Shown: positions 1-8,440 of the stretch, piece after piece
Layout of the letters: every line of letters begins with the position of its first letter
Numbering within the stretch: the stretch's first letter is position 1
Source of the DNA: Caproicibacter sp047777415
Lineage (GTDB): Bacteria; Bacillota; Clostridia; Oscillospirales; Acutalibacteraceae
Length of the DNA stretch: 64,000 nucleotides
Direction of reading: 5' to 3'
Assembly: GCA_047777415.1 (NCBI GenBank)
Contig: JBKEEO010000001.1
Coordinates: forward strand, 1,364,001 to 1,428,000
Notes under the pieces: model-generated
What the model saw: only the letters and a program-made list of their open reading frames with translations
What the model was told of the DNA's origin: nothing
Databases searched by the model: none
Made by a program: the position numbers and the translations under genes

Positions 1-2
1 GT

Positions 3-836
3 GGCAGCATTGAGCTGACCATTTATCCAAACGGTTCCCTGTATGGCGGCGACGGCAACTCCGGCGTGACCATGCTGTCCAGCGGATCCCTTGACATCAT
101 GATTCTGGCTGCTTCCCTGTATGCCAGCTTCGAGCCGGGTTTCAACGTCATCTCCATTCCCTATATGTTTGACGACGTCCAGCAGCTGCAGGATTATCTG
201 AACAGCGACACCGGCGTGGAGCTGTTCAACCGCGTTGAAGAGATGGGCATCACCTGCCTGGGCCGCTGGACCCGCAGTTTCCGTCAGGTTACCAACAACG
301 TCAGGCCCATCACCTGCCCTGCTGACCTAGAAGGTCTGACCCTCCGCACACCTAACAACACTCTGTACGTCGACTTTTTTAAAGCCTGCGGCGTAAACGT
401 CACTCCCATGGCTTTCAGCGAGGTTTACAATGCCCTGCAGCTGCACACCCTGGACGGTCAGGAGAACCCCGTGGACGTGCCCGCTACCAACAACTTTTAT
501 GAGGTTCAGAGCTACATCTCTGGCACCAACCACATGGCTGACGCCTGGGTTGTGGGCATGAACACTGCTAAGTTACAAAGTTTATCTCAGGAGCAGCAGG
601 ACGCTCTGTCCAAGGCTGCTGAGGAGTGTCAGCAGTGGTATGTGGACTATCAGGCTTCAACCGACGCCGACATGCTCAAGCTGTTGACCGACAACGGCAT
701 GGAGTACAATGACCTGACCGAGGAGGGCTTCAACGAGTTTGTGGAGATTTCCAAGGGCCTGTATGATAACTTCCGCGCCATTGTGGAGGACGACACACTG
801 TTTGACGCCACCCTGGCTTTCTGCGGCAAGGCCTAA
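3..836 (+). CDS. TRAP transporter substrate-binding protein (DctP family), 5' end outside window
   Basis: Extracytoplasmic solute receptor that delivers an organic acid to the DctQM membrane subunits. The reading frame is open from base 3 with no start in view, so the signal peptide and N-terminal lobe lie upstream. The segment EVYNALQLHTLDGQENP is the conserved DctP-family ligand-cleft motif, and the hinge region and final helices are present. The two membrane subunits follow directly on the same strand. The ligand cannot be read from sequence; the downstream 2-hydroxyacid dehydrogenase and glycerate kinase remnant suggest glycerate or a related hydroxy acid (inference). Confidence 0.88.
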   Translation, partial: GSIELTIYPNGSLYGGDGNSGVTMLSSGSLDIMILAASLYASFEPGFNVISIPYMFDDVQQLQDYLNSDTGVELFNRVEEMGITCLGRWTRSFRQVTNNVRPITCPADLEGLTLRTPNNTLYVDFFKACGVNVTPMAFSEVYNALQLHTLDGQENPVDVPATNNFYEVQSYISGTNHMADAWVVGMNTAKLQSLSQEQQDALSKAAEECQQWYVDYQASTDADMLKLLTDNGMEYNDLTEEGFNEFVEISKGLYDNFRAIVEDDTLFDATLAFCGKA

Positions 837-876
837 ACTATACCCCGTTTTTCCGGTTTAACCCCAAAGTTTTGCC

Positions 877-908
877 GATGCGGAGAAGCCGAAGTGCTTC
901 TCCGCATC
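877..908 (+). other. Perfect 13-bp stem-loop between the TRAP receptor and its permeases
   Basis: GATGCGGAGAAGC (877-889) pairs perfectly with GCTTCTCCGCATC (896-908) around a 6-nt loop. No T-run follows, so it is not a standard terminator. It lies 41 bp after the receptor stop and 35 bp before dctQ. This position fits a 3' stabiliser or attenuator that keeps receptor mRNA in excess over permease mRNA. Confidence 0.6.
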
Positions 909-943
909 ACTCTAAAAGAAAGAAGTGTGGAGGAGGGAAATCT

Positions 944-1453
944 ATGGAACGTAAACATTCCCCGCTGAGCAGGTTCTTTGATGTGATCGACAAGCTAGAG
1001 GATATTCTGTGCGGCAGTACCCTGGTGGCCCTGCTGCTGGTGGTTTTACTCCAGGTCTTCGGCCGCTGGCTGGGTAAGTCGTTCGCTTGGACGGAGGAGA
1101 GCACTCGTTTTCTATTCATCTGGATGATGTTCATCGCCGTGGCCGCCGGATTCAACCGGGCTGAGTCCTCCCGCGTGACCGTTTTGCTTCAGCATCTGCC
1201 CCGTATTATTCAAAAGTTGTGCACTGTTTTGTATTTCGTATTTTCCATCGGGTTCTTCTGCTTCATGGCGAAGTACGGCTTTGACTTGACCATGCAGAAA
1301 TTCACCATTAATGAAATGGGAGCTGCCGTGGCCCTGCCTTTGGGCTTCATCATGGTATGCGTCCCCATCTGCGGCGTTCTGGGGGTCATTGGTACCATTC
1401 AAAGCCTGCTGGAGTATTTTAAGAAAGTAGACATTGGAGGAGACAAGTCATGA
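944..1453 (+). CDS. TRAP transporter small permease (DctQ family)
   Basis: Small membrane subunit of the TRAP transporter, 169 aa from this start. An ATG at 944 preceded by GGAGGAGGG is preferred over the upstream in-frame ATG at 872, which lies inside the stem-loop region. About four hydrophobic segments are visible (roughly residues 25-43, 58-78, 95-115 and 135-155). The residues FAWTEESTRFLFIWMMF match the family's second segment. The stop overlaps the dctM start (ATGA), so the two are translationally coupled. It bridges the receptor to the large permease and does not transport alone. Confidence 0.88.
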   Translation: MERKHSPLSRFFDVIDKLEDILCGSTLVALLLVVLLQVFGRWLGKSFAWTEESTRFLFIWMMFIAVAAGFNRAESSRVTVLLQHLPRIIQKLCTVLYFVFSIGFFCFMAKYGFDLTMQKFTINEMGAAVALPLGFIMVCVPICGVLGVIGTIQSLLEYFKKVDIGGDKS

Positions 1454-2733
1454 GTGTGGCACTGCTTCTTATCTTTGTTGTTTTGGCGGCCCTGGGCGTG
1501 CCTATTGCCATTTCTCTGGGTTCTGCCGCCGTTATCGTTTTGATTACCATGGGCAACATGCCCTTGACCTCCGTGATTCAACTGATGTACACTTCCATGA
1601 ACAGCTTCATCATGGTGGCTGTCCCCCTGTTCATCCTTTCCGGTTCCATCATGGACGAAGGCGGCATTGCCGATAAGATCTATGACTTGGCTGACTCCTG
1701 CGTTGGTTGGATTTACGGCGGCCTGGGCCACGTGTCCGTCCTTTGTAACATCATCTTCGGGGCCATGTCTGGTTCCTCCGTGGCCGCCGTGGCCTCCATC
1801 GGCAAGATGAGCATCAACGCTATGGCCAAGAAGGGCTATCCTAAGGAGTACGGCGTGGGCATCAACCTAGCCGGCTGTATGCTGGCTTCGGTTATCCCGC
1901 CGAGCATTCTGATGATTGTGGCGGCCTCCACCGCCGGTGAGTCCATTGGTCAGGCGTTGATGGCCGGCATCATGCCAGGCATCTTCATCGGCGGCGCCTT
2001 TATGATCTACAACTACATCCACTGCAAAGTCACTGGTATCGGTGAGAAGAGCAAGTTTGACCTACGCCGTCTGGGCCGGTCCTTCATCAGCGCCATTCCC
2101 GCCTTGATGGTCCCCGTAATCCTTCTGGTCGGCATGTATAGCGGCATCTACACCCCCACCGAGGGCGCCGGTATGGCCGTGGCCTACGCTATTCTAGTCT
2201 CTATCTATGTGTACAAGCGCCTAAAATGGTCTGACATTCCCCGCATTGTCTGCAAGAATGCCCGGCAGACCGGCACTATTCTGTTCATCGCCATCACCGC
2301 CAAGCCTGCTGGTCAGATCTTCGAGTTGGATGGCCTGCCCTCTAAGCTGGCTAACTTCATCCTGGGCATCTCCGACAACCAGCTGATTATCATGTTTGCT
2401 CTGTTCGTCTTCCTGATCCTCGTTGGTATGTTTATGGACGCCACCGCTGCCATCTACATTTTGGTGCCTATTTTGTTGCCGGTTGTGAAGCAGCTGGGGG
2501 TGGATCCGCTGTTCTTTGTGGTATTTCTGGTTATCACCCTAAGCTTCGGCCTCATCACGCCTCCTGTTGGCGTGTGCCTGTACGCGGCGGAAAATGTCAC
2601 AGGCCTACCCTTTGAAAAAGTGGTTAAATCTGTTATACCGTGGATTTTCCTCACCGCCAGCGTGTTGGCCCTGCTGATTATTTTCCCACAGATCATCACG
2701 GGTCCTATCCACTTTATGTTCCCCAACGGCTGA
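1450..2733 (+). CDS. TRAP transporter large permease (DctM family)
   Basis: Large membrane subunit and ion-coupled transport channel, 427 aa, the usual length for DctM. It contains about twelve hydrophobic segments. Typical family sequences include GAMSGSSVAAVASIG near residue 95, the proline-rich VIPPSI near 148, and the C-terminal LITPPVGVCLYAA. It overlaps dctQ by 4 bp. Together with the receptor it forms a complete three-part TRAP system, a Na+- or H+-driven importer at low substrate concentration. Confidence 0.92.
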   Translation: MSVALLLIFVVLAALGVPIAISLGSAAVIVLITMGNMPLTSVIQLMYTSMNSFIMVAVPLFILSGSIMDEGGIADKIYDLADSCVGWIYGGLGHVSVLCNIIFGAMSGSSVAAVASIGKMSINAMAKKGYPKEYGVGINLAGCMLASVIPPSILMIVAASTAGESIGQALMAGIMPGIFIGGAFMIYNYIHCKVTGIGEKSKFDLRRLGRSFISAIPALMVPVILLVGMYSGIYTPTEGAGMAVAYAILVSIYVYKRLKWSDIPRIVCKNARQTGTILFIAITAKPAGQIFELDGLPSKLANFILGISDNQLIIMFALFVFLILVGMFMDATAAIYILVPILLPVVKQLGVDPLFFVVFLVITLSFGLITPPVGVCLYAAENVTGLPFEKVVKSVIPWIFLTASVLALLIIFPQIITGPIHFMFPNG

Positions 2734-2734
2734 A

Positions 2735-2777
2735 CAAGAAAATAGGATTTGTTTTTTTCGCCAAACTCTATTTCTTG
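2735..2777 (+). other. Stem-loop between dctM and the dehydrogenase gene
   Basis: CAAGAAAATAG at 2735 pairs with CTATTTCTTG ending at 2777, with further TTTG/CAAA pairing. A T-run lies in the loop and none follows the stem. It probably acts as an mRNA processing or partial termination signal inside the operon. Confidence 0.4.
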
Positions 2778-2809
2778 GATATGTTTATACTTAACAGGAG
2801 GAAGCTGCT

Positions 2810-3775
2810 ATGAAAATTATCGTTTTGGATGGTTATACCGTAAACCCCGGGGACCTGAGCTGGAGCAGACTAGAGGCTTTGGGAGAGGTAAAGATCTATG
2901 ATCGCACCTCCTATGTGGATAATCCCATTATCGCCCAACGTATTGGAGACGCTGAAGTGGTTGTAACGAATAAAACTCCCATTAGCAAAGAGACTATCGA
3001 CAAGTGTCCTAATCTGAAGCTAATCACCTTCCTGGCCACCGGTTACAATGTAGCTGACTACAACTATGCCAAAGAAAAGGGCATCCTGGTGTGCAATGTC
3101 CCTACTTACGGCACCGCCTGCACGGCGCAGTACGCCATAGCCCTGCTGTTGGAGATCTGCCACCACATCGGACATCACGCCCAGACAGTCCAGGAGGGCA
3201 AGTGGCAGAACCACATTGACTGGTGTTATTGGAATTATCCTCTCATTGAGCTGGACGGGAAAACTGCCGGCATCATTGGCTTTGGCCGCATCGGTCAGAC
3301 TACCGGCCGCATTGCTAAGGTTCTGGGAATGAAAGTGCTTGCCTACGACCTCTATCCCAACGACTCCGGCAGAGCTATCGCCGAGTATGTGGACCTGGAC
3401 ACCCTGCTTTCTAAGTCAGACGTGGTGTTCCTTCACTGCAATTTGACTGCGGACAATGAGCGGATGATCAACAAGGTCAGCATCGCTAAGATGAAGAACG
3501 GGGCCATCCTCATTAACAACTCCCGCGGGCAGCTCATCGACGAGCAGGACGTCACCAACGCCCTGAAGTCGGGCAAGCTGGCGGCCGCCGGCCTGGATGT
3601 GGTGTCCACCGAACCAATCCGCGCCGACAACCCTCTGCTCACTGCTCCCAACTGCATCATCACCCCACATATGTCCTGGGGTGCCAAGGAGGCCCGGCAG
3701 CGTATCATAGACATTACCGTGGACAACATCAAGGCCTACATGGCCGGCAGCCCGGTAAATGTGGTCAACAAATGA
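2810..3775 (+). CDS. D-2-hydroxyacid dehydrogenase (glycerate dehydrogenase/hydroxypyruvate reductase-like)
   Basis: NAD(P)-dependent oxidoreductase of the D-isomer 2-hydroxyacid dehydrogenase family, 321 aa, near full family length. The start has an AGGAGG site. The nucleotide-binding motif GFGRIGQ lies at about residues 158-164. The catalytic Arg is in NNSRGQLID, the Glu in STEPI, and the His in ITPHMSWGAKEAR. It follows the TRAP genes, and a decayed glycerate kinase is directly downstream, so interconversion of hydroxypyruvate and D-glycerate is the likeliest reaction. Other 2-oxo/2-hydroxy acid pairs are possible; the exact substrate is inference. Confidence 0.85.
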   Translation: MKIIVLDGYTVNPGDLSWSRLEALGEVKIYDRTSYVDNPIIAQRIGDAEVVVTNKTPISKETIDKCPNLKLITFLATGYNVADYNYAKEKGILVCNVPTYGTACTAQYAIALLLEICHHIGHHAQTVQEGKWQNHIDWCYWNYPLIELDGKTAGIIGFGRIGQTTGRIAKVLGMKVLAYDLYPNDSGRAIAEYVDLDTLLSKSDVVFLHCNLTADNERMINKVSIAKMKNGAILINNSRGQLIDEQDVTNALKSGKLAAAGLDVVSTEPIRADNPLLTAPNCIITPHMSWGAKEARQRIIDITVDNIKAYMAGSPVNVVNK

Positions 3776-3778
3776 GCC

Positions 3779-4690
3779 GATGAAAAATATATCTTCATTT
3801 CAGCATCCTTTTCGGGGATCGTCTCCAGCATAGAGATCTGCCGCATGGCCCAGGAGCGCATCCCATGGAGAAAAGGTGCAAGGCATCATGCCGGCAAAGA
3901 AATCTAGGCCATTATCGAGATAACTACGGTGAAGGGACCCTGCCAAGACCACTACTCGCTGAGTGGGAAAACGCATCGCCTACGGGGTGGAACAGGGTTG
4001 CGCGGGGACTTTGCTGAACATGAGGGGCAACGCCCAACGAAGGCGGTTGCGGCTACGCGTCGGCGCTGAGCGTCCGCTTTTACACAAAAGAGGAATAAGA
4101 AGTTGTGTCCACCGGGCTCACCCTGGAGCAGATTGAACGAATTAACGCTTCCGGGGCAAAGAAGTGCCTGGAGAAAGTCAAAATCATCGTGATGTACGAC
4201 GTGGAAAATCCCTATGTGATCCCGCCGATGCAGCGTATATTTTGGGCCCTTAGAAGGGGGCCGATCTAGCCATAGTGGAGATTCTGGACCCTGACCTTCG
4301 GCATCTAGATCGGGTGATATAGAAGGAGCTAGGCTGTGAGGCGACGCAGATTCCAGGGGCATGGGCGCAGCTGAAGCCTGGGATTAAATGTGTCCTGGAC
4401 ACGGTTGGTTTTGACGAGATGAAGGAGGGAGCCGACCTGGTATCACCAGGGAGGGGGGCGACAGCTACAGCGTCCACAAGAAGATCATCTCGGGTATTGC
4501 CCAGCGCACCAAGCCACGAGATAATCCTTTGCTGGCTTTAGGTGTGGGTATCGCCGAGGATGCCGGCGAGGTCTATGACCTTGGCATTTGTGTCATGATT
4601 GGGATTGATCTTCCTGACCAGGATTTTCGTGAATCTGCGTCCAAAATTGCAATTTATTACCAGAGAAAGCTGGGAGAATTCTGCGGTTGA
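3779..4690 (+). pseudogene. Glycerate kinase (GlxK/GarK family) pseudogene
   Basis: No open frame spans this stretch, but fragments in all three forward frames follow the glycerate kinase (type 1) order. IFISASFSGIVSSIEI resembles the N-terminal DSFKG motif. A GC-rich middle part contains KTTT and a YGVEQGC segment, then a NEGG-like glycine motif. KIIVMYDVENP matches the internal DVDNP motif. LKPGIKCVLDTVGFDEMKEGADLV and the following SYSVHKK stretch match the C-terminal region; the frame then runs to a stop near 4690. Several frameshifts and at least one deletion are needed, so it is inactive. It presumably formed an operon with the dehydrogenase (overlap at the TGATGA junction) before decay. 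Confidence 0.75.
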
Positions 4691-4743
4691 TCAAGGCGGT
4701 TTTACGATAACACCGGATTCCATTGCCCCAGATATCATAATCT

Positions 4744-6116
4744 GGCTCTACAATAAATGTTAGGGCGCAACGAATAGAAGCTGCGAAAAAAGAGCAAAAA
4801 ATTAGAGCATATTCGATGAAAAACCTTTAAAATGGAAATTACCACAACACCATTTTGGAGGTCATCGATATGCTCTGTACTTATTCTACCGAAAAATTGC
4901 TTGGATTAAAAGGGGTAATCGTAAAAAATGTGAGGCAATTGCCCGATAAAACGAAAATTTTGATTGAATTACCAAGAAAACCTCATGTTTGCCCGTGTTG
5001 TGGCCATCAAACCAGCTACGTCCATGATTACCGTTGTCAAACGATAAAAGACATTCCTGCTTTTGGCAAATATACCTTTCTGATTCTTCGAAAGCGCCGG
5101 TACCGCTGCTCTTTCTGCGGAAAACGTTTCTGTGAAGATAATTCATTCCTGTCCAGATATCACCGCATGACAAGCCGTTTCGCCGCATCTATCCTTTCAA
5201 AGCTTTCCGATCTGCGTTTTTTACCAGTGTAGCACGTGAAGTAAATCTATCTGTTTCAACTATTATCCGGCTATTAGATTGTATCCGCTATGGAAAACCG
5301 CAGCAATTACCTGAAGTTGTGTCGATTGATGAGTTTAAAGGCAATACAAGTGGCGAGAAATATCAGTGCGTTCTGACCGATCCGGTTCGTCACCAAATCC
5401 TTGATATTCTTCCTGCTCGATACAACCACAAACTGACAGAATATTTCGGCCGGCTTGACCGTTCTAAAACGAAGCATTTCGTCAGCGATATGTGGAGTAC
5501 ATATGCCAATATTGCTCAGACATATTTTAAAAATTCAAATTATGTCATTGACAAATATCATTACATTCGTCAAGTATTTTGGGCCTTTGAAGCCGTTCGC
5601 AAAGAAGAACAGAAAAAGTTCAGCAAAACCCGAAGAATTTATTTTAAACGCTCCCGAATCTTGCTGAACAAACGATACCAATTTCTCACTCCAGAGCAAA
5701 GGCAACAGGTTAACATTATGCTTTATACAAGCAACCGTCTGCTGACAGCCTACTCTCTGAAAGAACAGTTTTTCAAAGTCCTTGAATCTTCTGACAATGT
5801 GTCTGCACGGACAGCGCTATCCCATTGGATTATGGCCGCACAAAACAGTGGTCTTTCAAGATTTGTTGCTTGTGCAAATACCATGATTCGCTGGTCAAAA
5901 GGTATTCTGAATTCATTCGACTGCCCTTACACCAACGGATTTACCGAAGGGGTTAACAACAAGATTAAGGTTCTTAAACGCAATGCCTACGGTTATCGTA
6001 ATTTTACACGCTTCCGCAATCGCATTCTTCACATGTTCCATGTTTCAACGAAAAATGGAAACGCCGGATGAAGCGGCGTTTCCATTTTAGGTTACCCAAA
6101 CTATTGACATAGAGCC
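4744..6116 (+). mobile_element. ISL3-family insertion sequence, copy 1 (frameshifted transposase)
   Basis: The ends carry imperfect inverted repeats. The left end GGCTCTACAATAAATGTTAG resembles the reverse complement of the right end ending in AGAGCC at 6116, and both match the ends of the intact copy at 32196-33577. The 8-bp flanks differ (CATAATCT versus TGCATATA), so no target duplication remains, which suggests an old or rearranged copy. Confidence 0.8.
4870..6071 (+). pseudogene. ISL3-family transposase, interrupted by a 1-nt deletion
   Basis: It matches the intact transposase at 32251-33450 almost residue for residue. The N-terminal zinc-ribbon cysteines (CPCC, CSFC) and the HTH region are present, followed by the DDE transposase domain beginning at VVSIDEFKG. 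One T is missing near 5217-5222: GCGTTTTTTACC here versus GCGTTCTTTTACC in the intact copy. Frame 0 therefore ends at the TAG at 5230, while the rest is open in the -1 frame to 6071. The start is the ATG at 4870 with GGAGG upstream, as in the intact copy. The break falls on a T TTT TTA heptamer, so occasional -1 slippage could restore the protein. Confidence 0.85.
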
Positions 6117-6154
6117 TGCATATATTTGCGTGTTTTTACGTGAAATAGAGCCAC

Positions 6155-6202
6155 AAAAAACCGCATCAAACAACCAACAAATGGTTGTCTGATGCGGTTT
6201 TT
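6155..6202 (-). terminator. Rho-independent terminator of the tRNA gene
   Basis: An 18-bp stem with one mismatch (CCGCATCAGACAACC against GGTTGTTTGATGCGG) is followed on the minus strand by a run of T. It starts 4 bp past the CCA end of the tRNA. Confidence 0.8.
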
Positions 6203-6205
6203 GCT

Positions 6206-6282
6206 TGGTGGGCCATCAGGGACTCGAACCCCGGACCGACCGGTTATGAGCCGGTTGCTCTAACCAACTGAGCTAATGGCCC
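6206..6282 (-). tRNA. tRNA with anticodon CAT, probably tRNA-Ile2 (lysidine-modified)
   Basis: A complete 77-nt cloverleaf with encoded CCA. The acceptor GGGCCAT pairs with ATGGCCC, the D arm is GCTCAGTTGGTTAGAGC, and the T arm contains GGGTTCGAGTCCC. The anticodon loop is CTCATAA within ACCGG/CCGGT. The CTCATAA loop resembles Firmicutes tRNA-Ile2 more than elongator tRNA-Met (which usually has a TTCATA-type loop), so isoleucine is preferred, but the two share the CAT anticodon. Confidence 0.9.
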
Positions 6283-6509
6283 TTACAATATTTCTGATTT
6301 TTTTAAATTGAAGATATGTATTTGAAACTCTAATATAATAGCATACAAATTTAAAAAGTGCAATATATAAAATAAAAAAACTTAGTGTCAAGTGTAGGAC
6401 TACAATACATATTGGACAGTTGAGAAAAAATAAAATACAGAAATGGACACATCGGTTACAATAAAGCTACCAAAACTAAATGATACCGAGAGGAAGTGTC
6501 CATTCCTGC

Positions 6510-6813
6510 ATGAATAGTGTAACACAAGATATGAAGTTTAGGCAATCCATAATGATCTACGCTCAAAAGTACGGTGTTAGCCGTGCAAGCAGAAAGTACA
6601 ACAAAAGTCGTTCTTTTATTTACTTTTGGATGGCCCGGTAGACGGTACATTAGAATCGTTGGTTTGCCGGTCTAGAAGGCCACACAGTCATCCAAACCAG
6701 CATACACCTGCCGAGTTAAAACTGATTCGCGATATGCGGCGCAGAAATCCGGAACTCGGTATGATTGAACTATGGTCCCGGTTAAAAAAGCGCGGATACA
6801 AGGGCACTCCGTA
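6510..6813 (+). pseudogene. HTH-type transposase fragment (IS3/IS481-like)
   Basis: The ORF starts MNSVTQDMKFRQSIMIYAQK, a helix-turn-helix of the IS3/IS481 orfA type. It then shifts frame near 6635 into a stretch containing RSRRPHSHPNQHTPAELKLI and RNPELGMIELWSRLKKRGY, typical just before the integrase core. It stops at 6813, where the IS256-family end begins, so the catalytic domain is missing. An upstream TGGACAGTTGAG (about 6413) may be its terminal repeat. This is a non-functional remnant. Confidence 0.7.
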
Positions 6814-6914
6814 ATATTTTGTGTAAATTAAATTTTCTTTCAGAGAAGAACTCAGGTAATTTTTTTGATTTGCAACGTAAATCAAAAGGTTGGCTTTGCT
6901 CCTAATTGTCTTAT

Positions 6915-6975
6915 TTTCCTCAAAGCTGCCGAGGAATGCGCGCGAAGCGTGAATGCCAAAGCAGCTTTGAGGAAA
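6915..6975. repeat. 15-bp inverted repeat downstream of the IS256-family transposase
   Basis: TTTCCTCAAAGCTGC (6915-6929) is perfectly complementary to GCAGCTTTGAGGAAA (6961-6975), separated by 31 nt with CGCGCGAAGCG in the middle. It lies between the transposase stop and the left IS end. It may act as a transcriptional barrier or terminator; no T-run follows directly. Confidence 0.55.
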
Positions 6976-6994
6976 TCCTAATTTTCAGAGGCAA

Positions 6995-8221
6995 TCAGCC
7001 TGCCGCTCGGTCGGCAAACAGGATATTTAACTGATTTAAAACTTTGTCCCAATTTCGACATCTGCAGGTCCAATGTTCGACAATCTTTTTCGACGCCAAA
7101 TACAACATTTTACGCAAGGAATCGTCATTCGTAAAGGATGGCTTATTTTTGGTAATTCTCCGGAATTGGCGATTCAAACCCTCAATGATATTTGTCGTAT
7201 ATATGATTATCCGAATCTCAGCCGGGTATGCGTAAAATGTGGAGAGAATTTCCCAGTTGTCTTCCCAGCTCTTTACACAAGAAGGATAAGATTTACCCCA
7301 TTTTTCTTTGAAACGACTGAGATTTTCTAAAGCTTCCTCTTCTGTCACAGCTTGGTAAACCAATTTAAGGTCCTTCATCAGCGATTTGATGTCTTTATAA
7401 CTGACATAGCGGGTACTGGACCGAATCTGATGGATGATACAGCGCTGAATCTGCGCCTGCGGATATACTGCTGAAATGGCATCCTGAAATCCTTTCAGGC
7501 CATCTACGCAAAACAGGTAAACATCAAGCACACCGCGGCTTTTCAAGTCATTGAGCACACTGAGCCAGAATTTGCTGCTTTCATGTTTTCCTATCCAGAC
7601 TCCCAAAATATCCTTACGGCCATCCATATCAATTCCCAGTACCACATAAGCGGCCTTCGTTTGATATTGATGATTCTCTTTCACCTTGTAATGAATCGCA
7701 TCCATGAAAACAAACGGATACACCGGATTTAAAGGACGGGATTGCCACGCTGTAATTTCCGGCATAATCTTGTCTGTGATTTTACTGACTAGTTCCGGTG
7801 ATATTTCTACATCGTACAGATTTTTAATTTGTTCAGCGATATCCCTCTGGCTCATCCCACACGAATACAGAGCCAAAATTTTTTCTTCCATCCCGTCGGC
7901 GTTACGGTTATATTTGCCGATGATTTTCGGCTCATACTCGCCGTTACGGTCACGGGGAATCTTTACAGGGATCTCTCCAATCTGCGTTTTTACGGTCTTC
8001 TTGGAATACCCGTTTCTGTAATTTTTCGACCCTGCCGTTTCATCAACATTTGACAGTCTCTTGCTTTTTTCATAGCCTAACTTTTCCTCCAATTCGCTCT
8101 CCATTACTTGCTGGAGAACATCACGGAACATGTCTTTCATTGCTTCCATGATATCTGCAGTGCTGCTAAATTTCTGGCTGTTGACATATTCTCTTAAAAG
8201 TTCTGCCGGTACTCTACTCAT
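6995..8221 (-). CDS. IS256-family (mutator-type) transposase, intact
   Basis: A 408-aa transposase of usual length for the family. The catalytic triad is visible: Asp in FMDAIHYKV, Asp in LFCVDGLKGF followed by the family's QRCIIHQIR, and Glu in NIIEGLNRQFR. The start is the ATG at 8221 rather than the TTG one codon upstream. The IS110-family element inserted 13 bp upstream of this ATG and preserved an AGGAAG ribosome site. The gene has lost its native promoter region and now depends on whatever reads out of the IS110 left end. The C-terminus runs to a TAG at 6995. Confidence 0.93.
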   Translation of the reverse strand: MSRVPAELLREYVNSQKFSSTADIMEAMKDMFRDVLQQVMESELEEKLGYEKSKRLSNVDETAGSKNYRNGYSKKTVKTQIGEIPVKIPRDRNGEYEPKIIGKYNRNADGMEEKILALYSCGMSQRDIAEQIKNLYDVEISPELVSKITDKIMPEITAWQSRPLNPVYPFVFMDAIHYKVKENHQYQTKAAYVVLGIDMDGRKDILGVWIGKHESSKFWLSVLNDLKSRGVLDVYLFCVDGLKGFQDAISAVYPQAQIQRCIIHQIRSSTRYVSYKDIKSLMKDLKLVYQAVTEEEALENLSRFKEKWGKSYPSCVKSWEDNWEILSTFYAYPAEIRIIIYTTNIIEGLNRQFRRITKNKPSFTNDDSLRKMLYLASKKIVEHWTCRCRNWDKVLNQLNILFADRAAG

Positions 8222-8249
8222 CAAAATGACTTCCTCGTATTATATAAAA

Positions 8250-8440
8250 GTAGTAGTTTATAGAGTTCGTCTCCAAGAACTTTTTAAATTATGCTACACT
8301 GTAATGGATGCTGTGGATTGGTTAGACTTCCTACCGCATGACGGTTTCAGAAAGGCTCCAACCACAGACCTTTACGAATTTGTTAATTAGTTAGATACCG
8401 CCAGACGGTTTATTTAGAACGAGGTTACAAGACGTAAAGT
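8250..8440 (+). ncRNA. Predicted IS110-family bridge RNA (target and donor loops)
   Basis: A 5' hairpin AGTTC/GAACT (about 8266-8285) is followed by two loops. Target loop: stem CTGTGGATTGG (8311-8321) with CCAACCACAG (8358-8367), enclosing GACTTCCT (8325-8332), a cap hairpin ACCG/CGGT (8333-8345) and GAAAGG (8350-8355). Donor loop: stem TTTACG plus TTGT (8371-8383) with ACAA plus CGTAAA (8427-8438), enclosing AGTTAG (8389-8394), a cap hairpin ACCG/CGGT (8397-8409) and ACGAG (8419-8423). The guides match the real target and the element ends. The 5' and 3' ends are estimates. Function is inferred from the published IS110/IS621 mechanism. Confidence 0.75.

Noticed and set aside
6155..6202. Long inverted repeat near the tRNA as a CRISPR-like or att site
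   Set aside because: It is a single copy placed right after the CCA end with a T-run on the minus strand, which fits a tRNA terminator.
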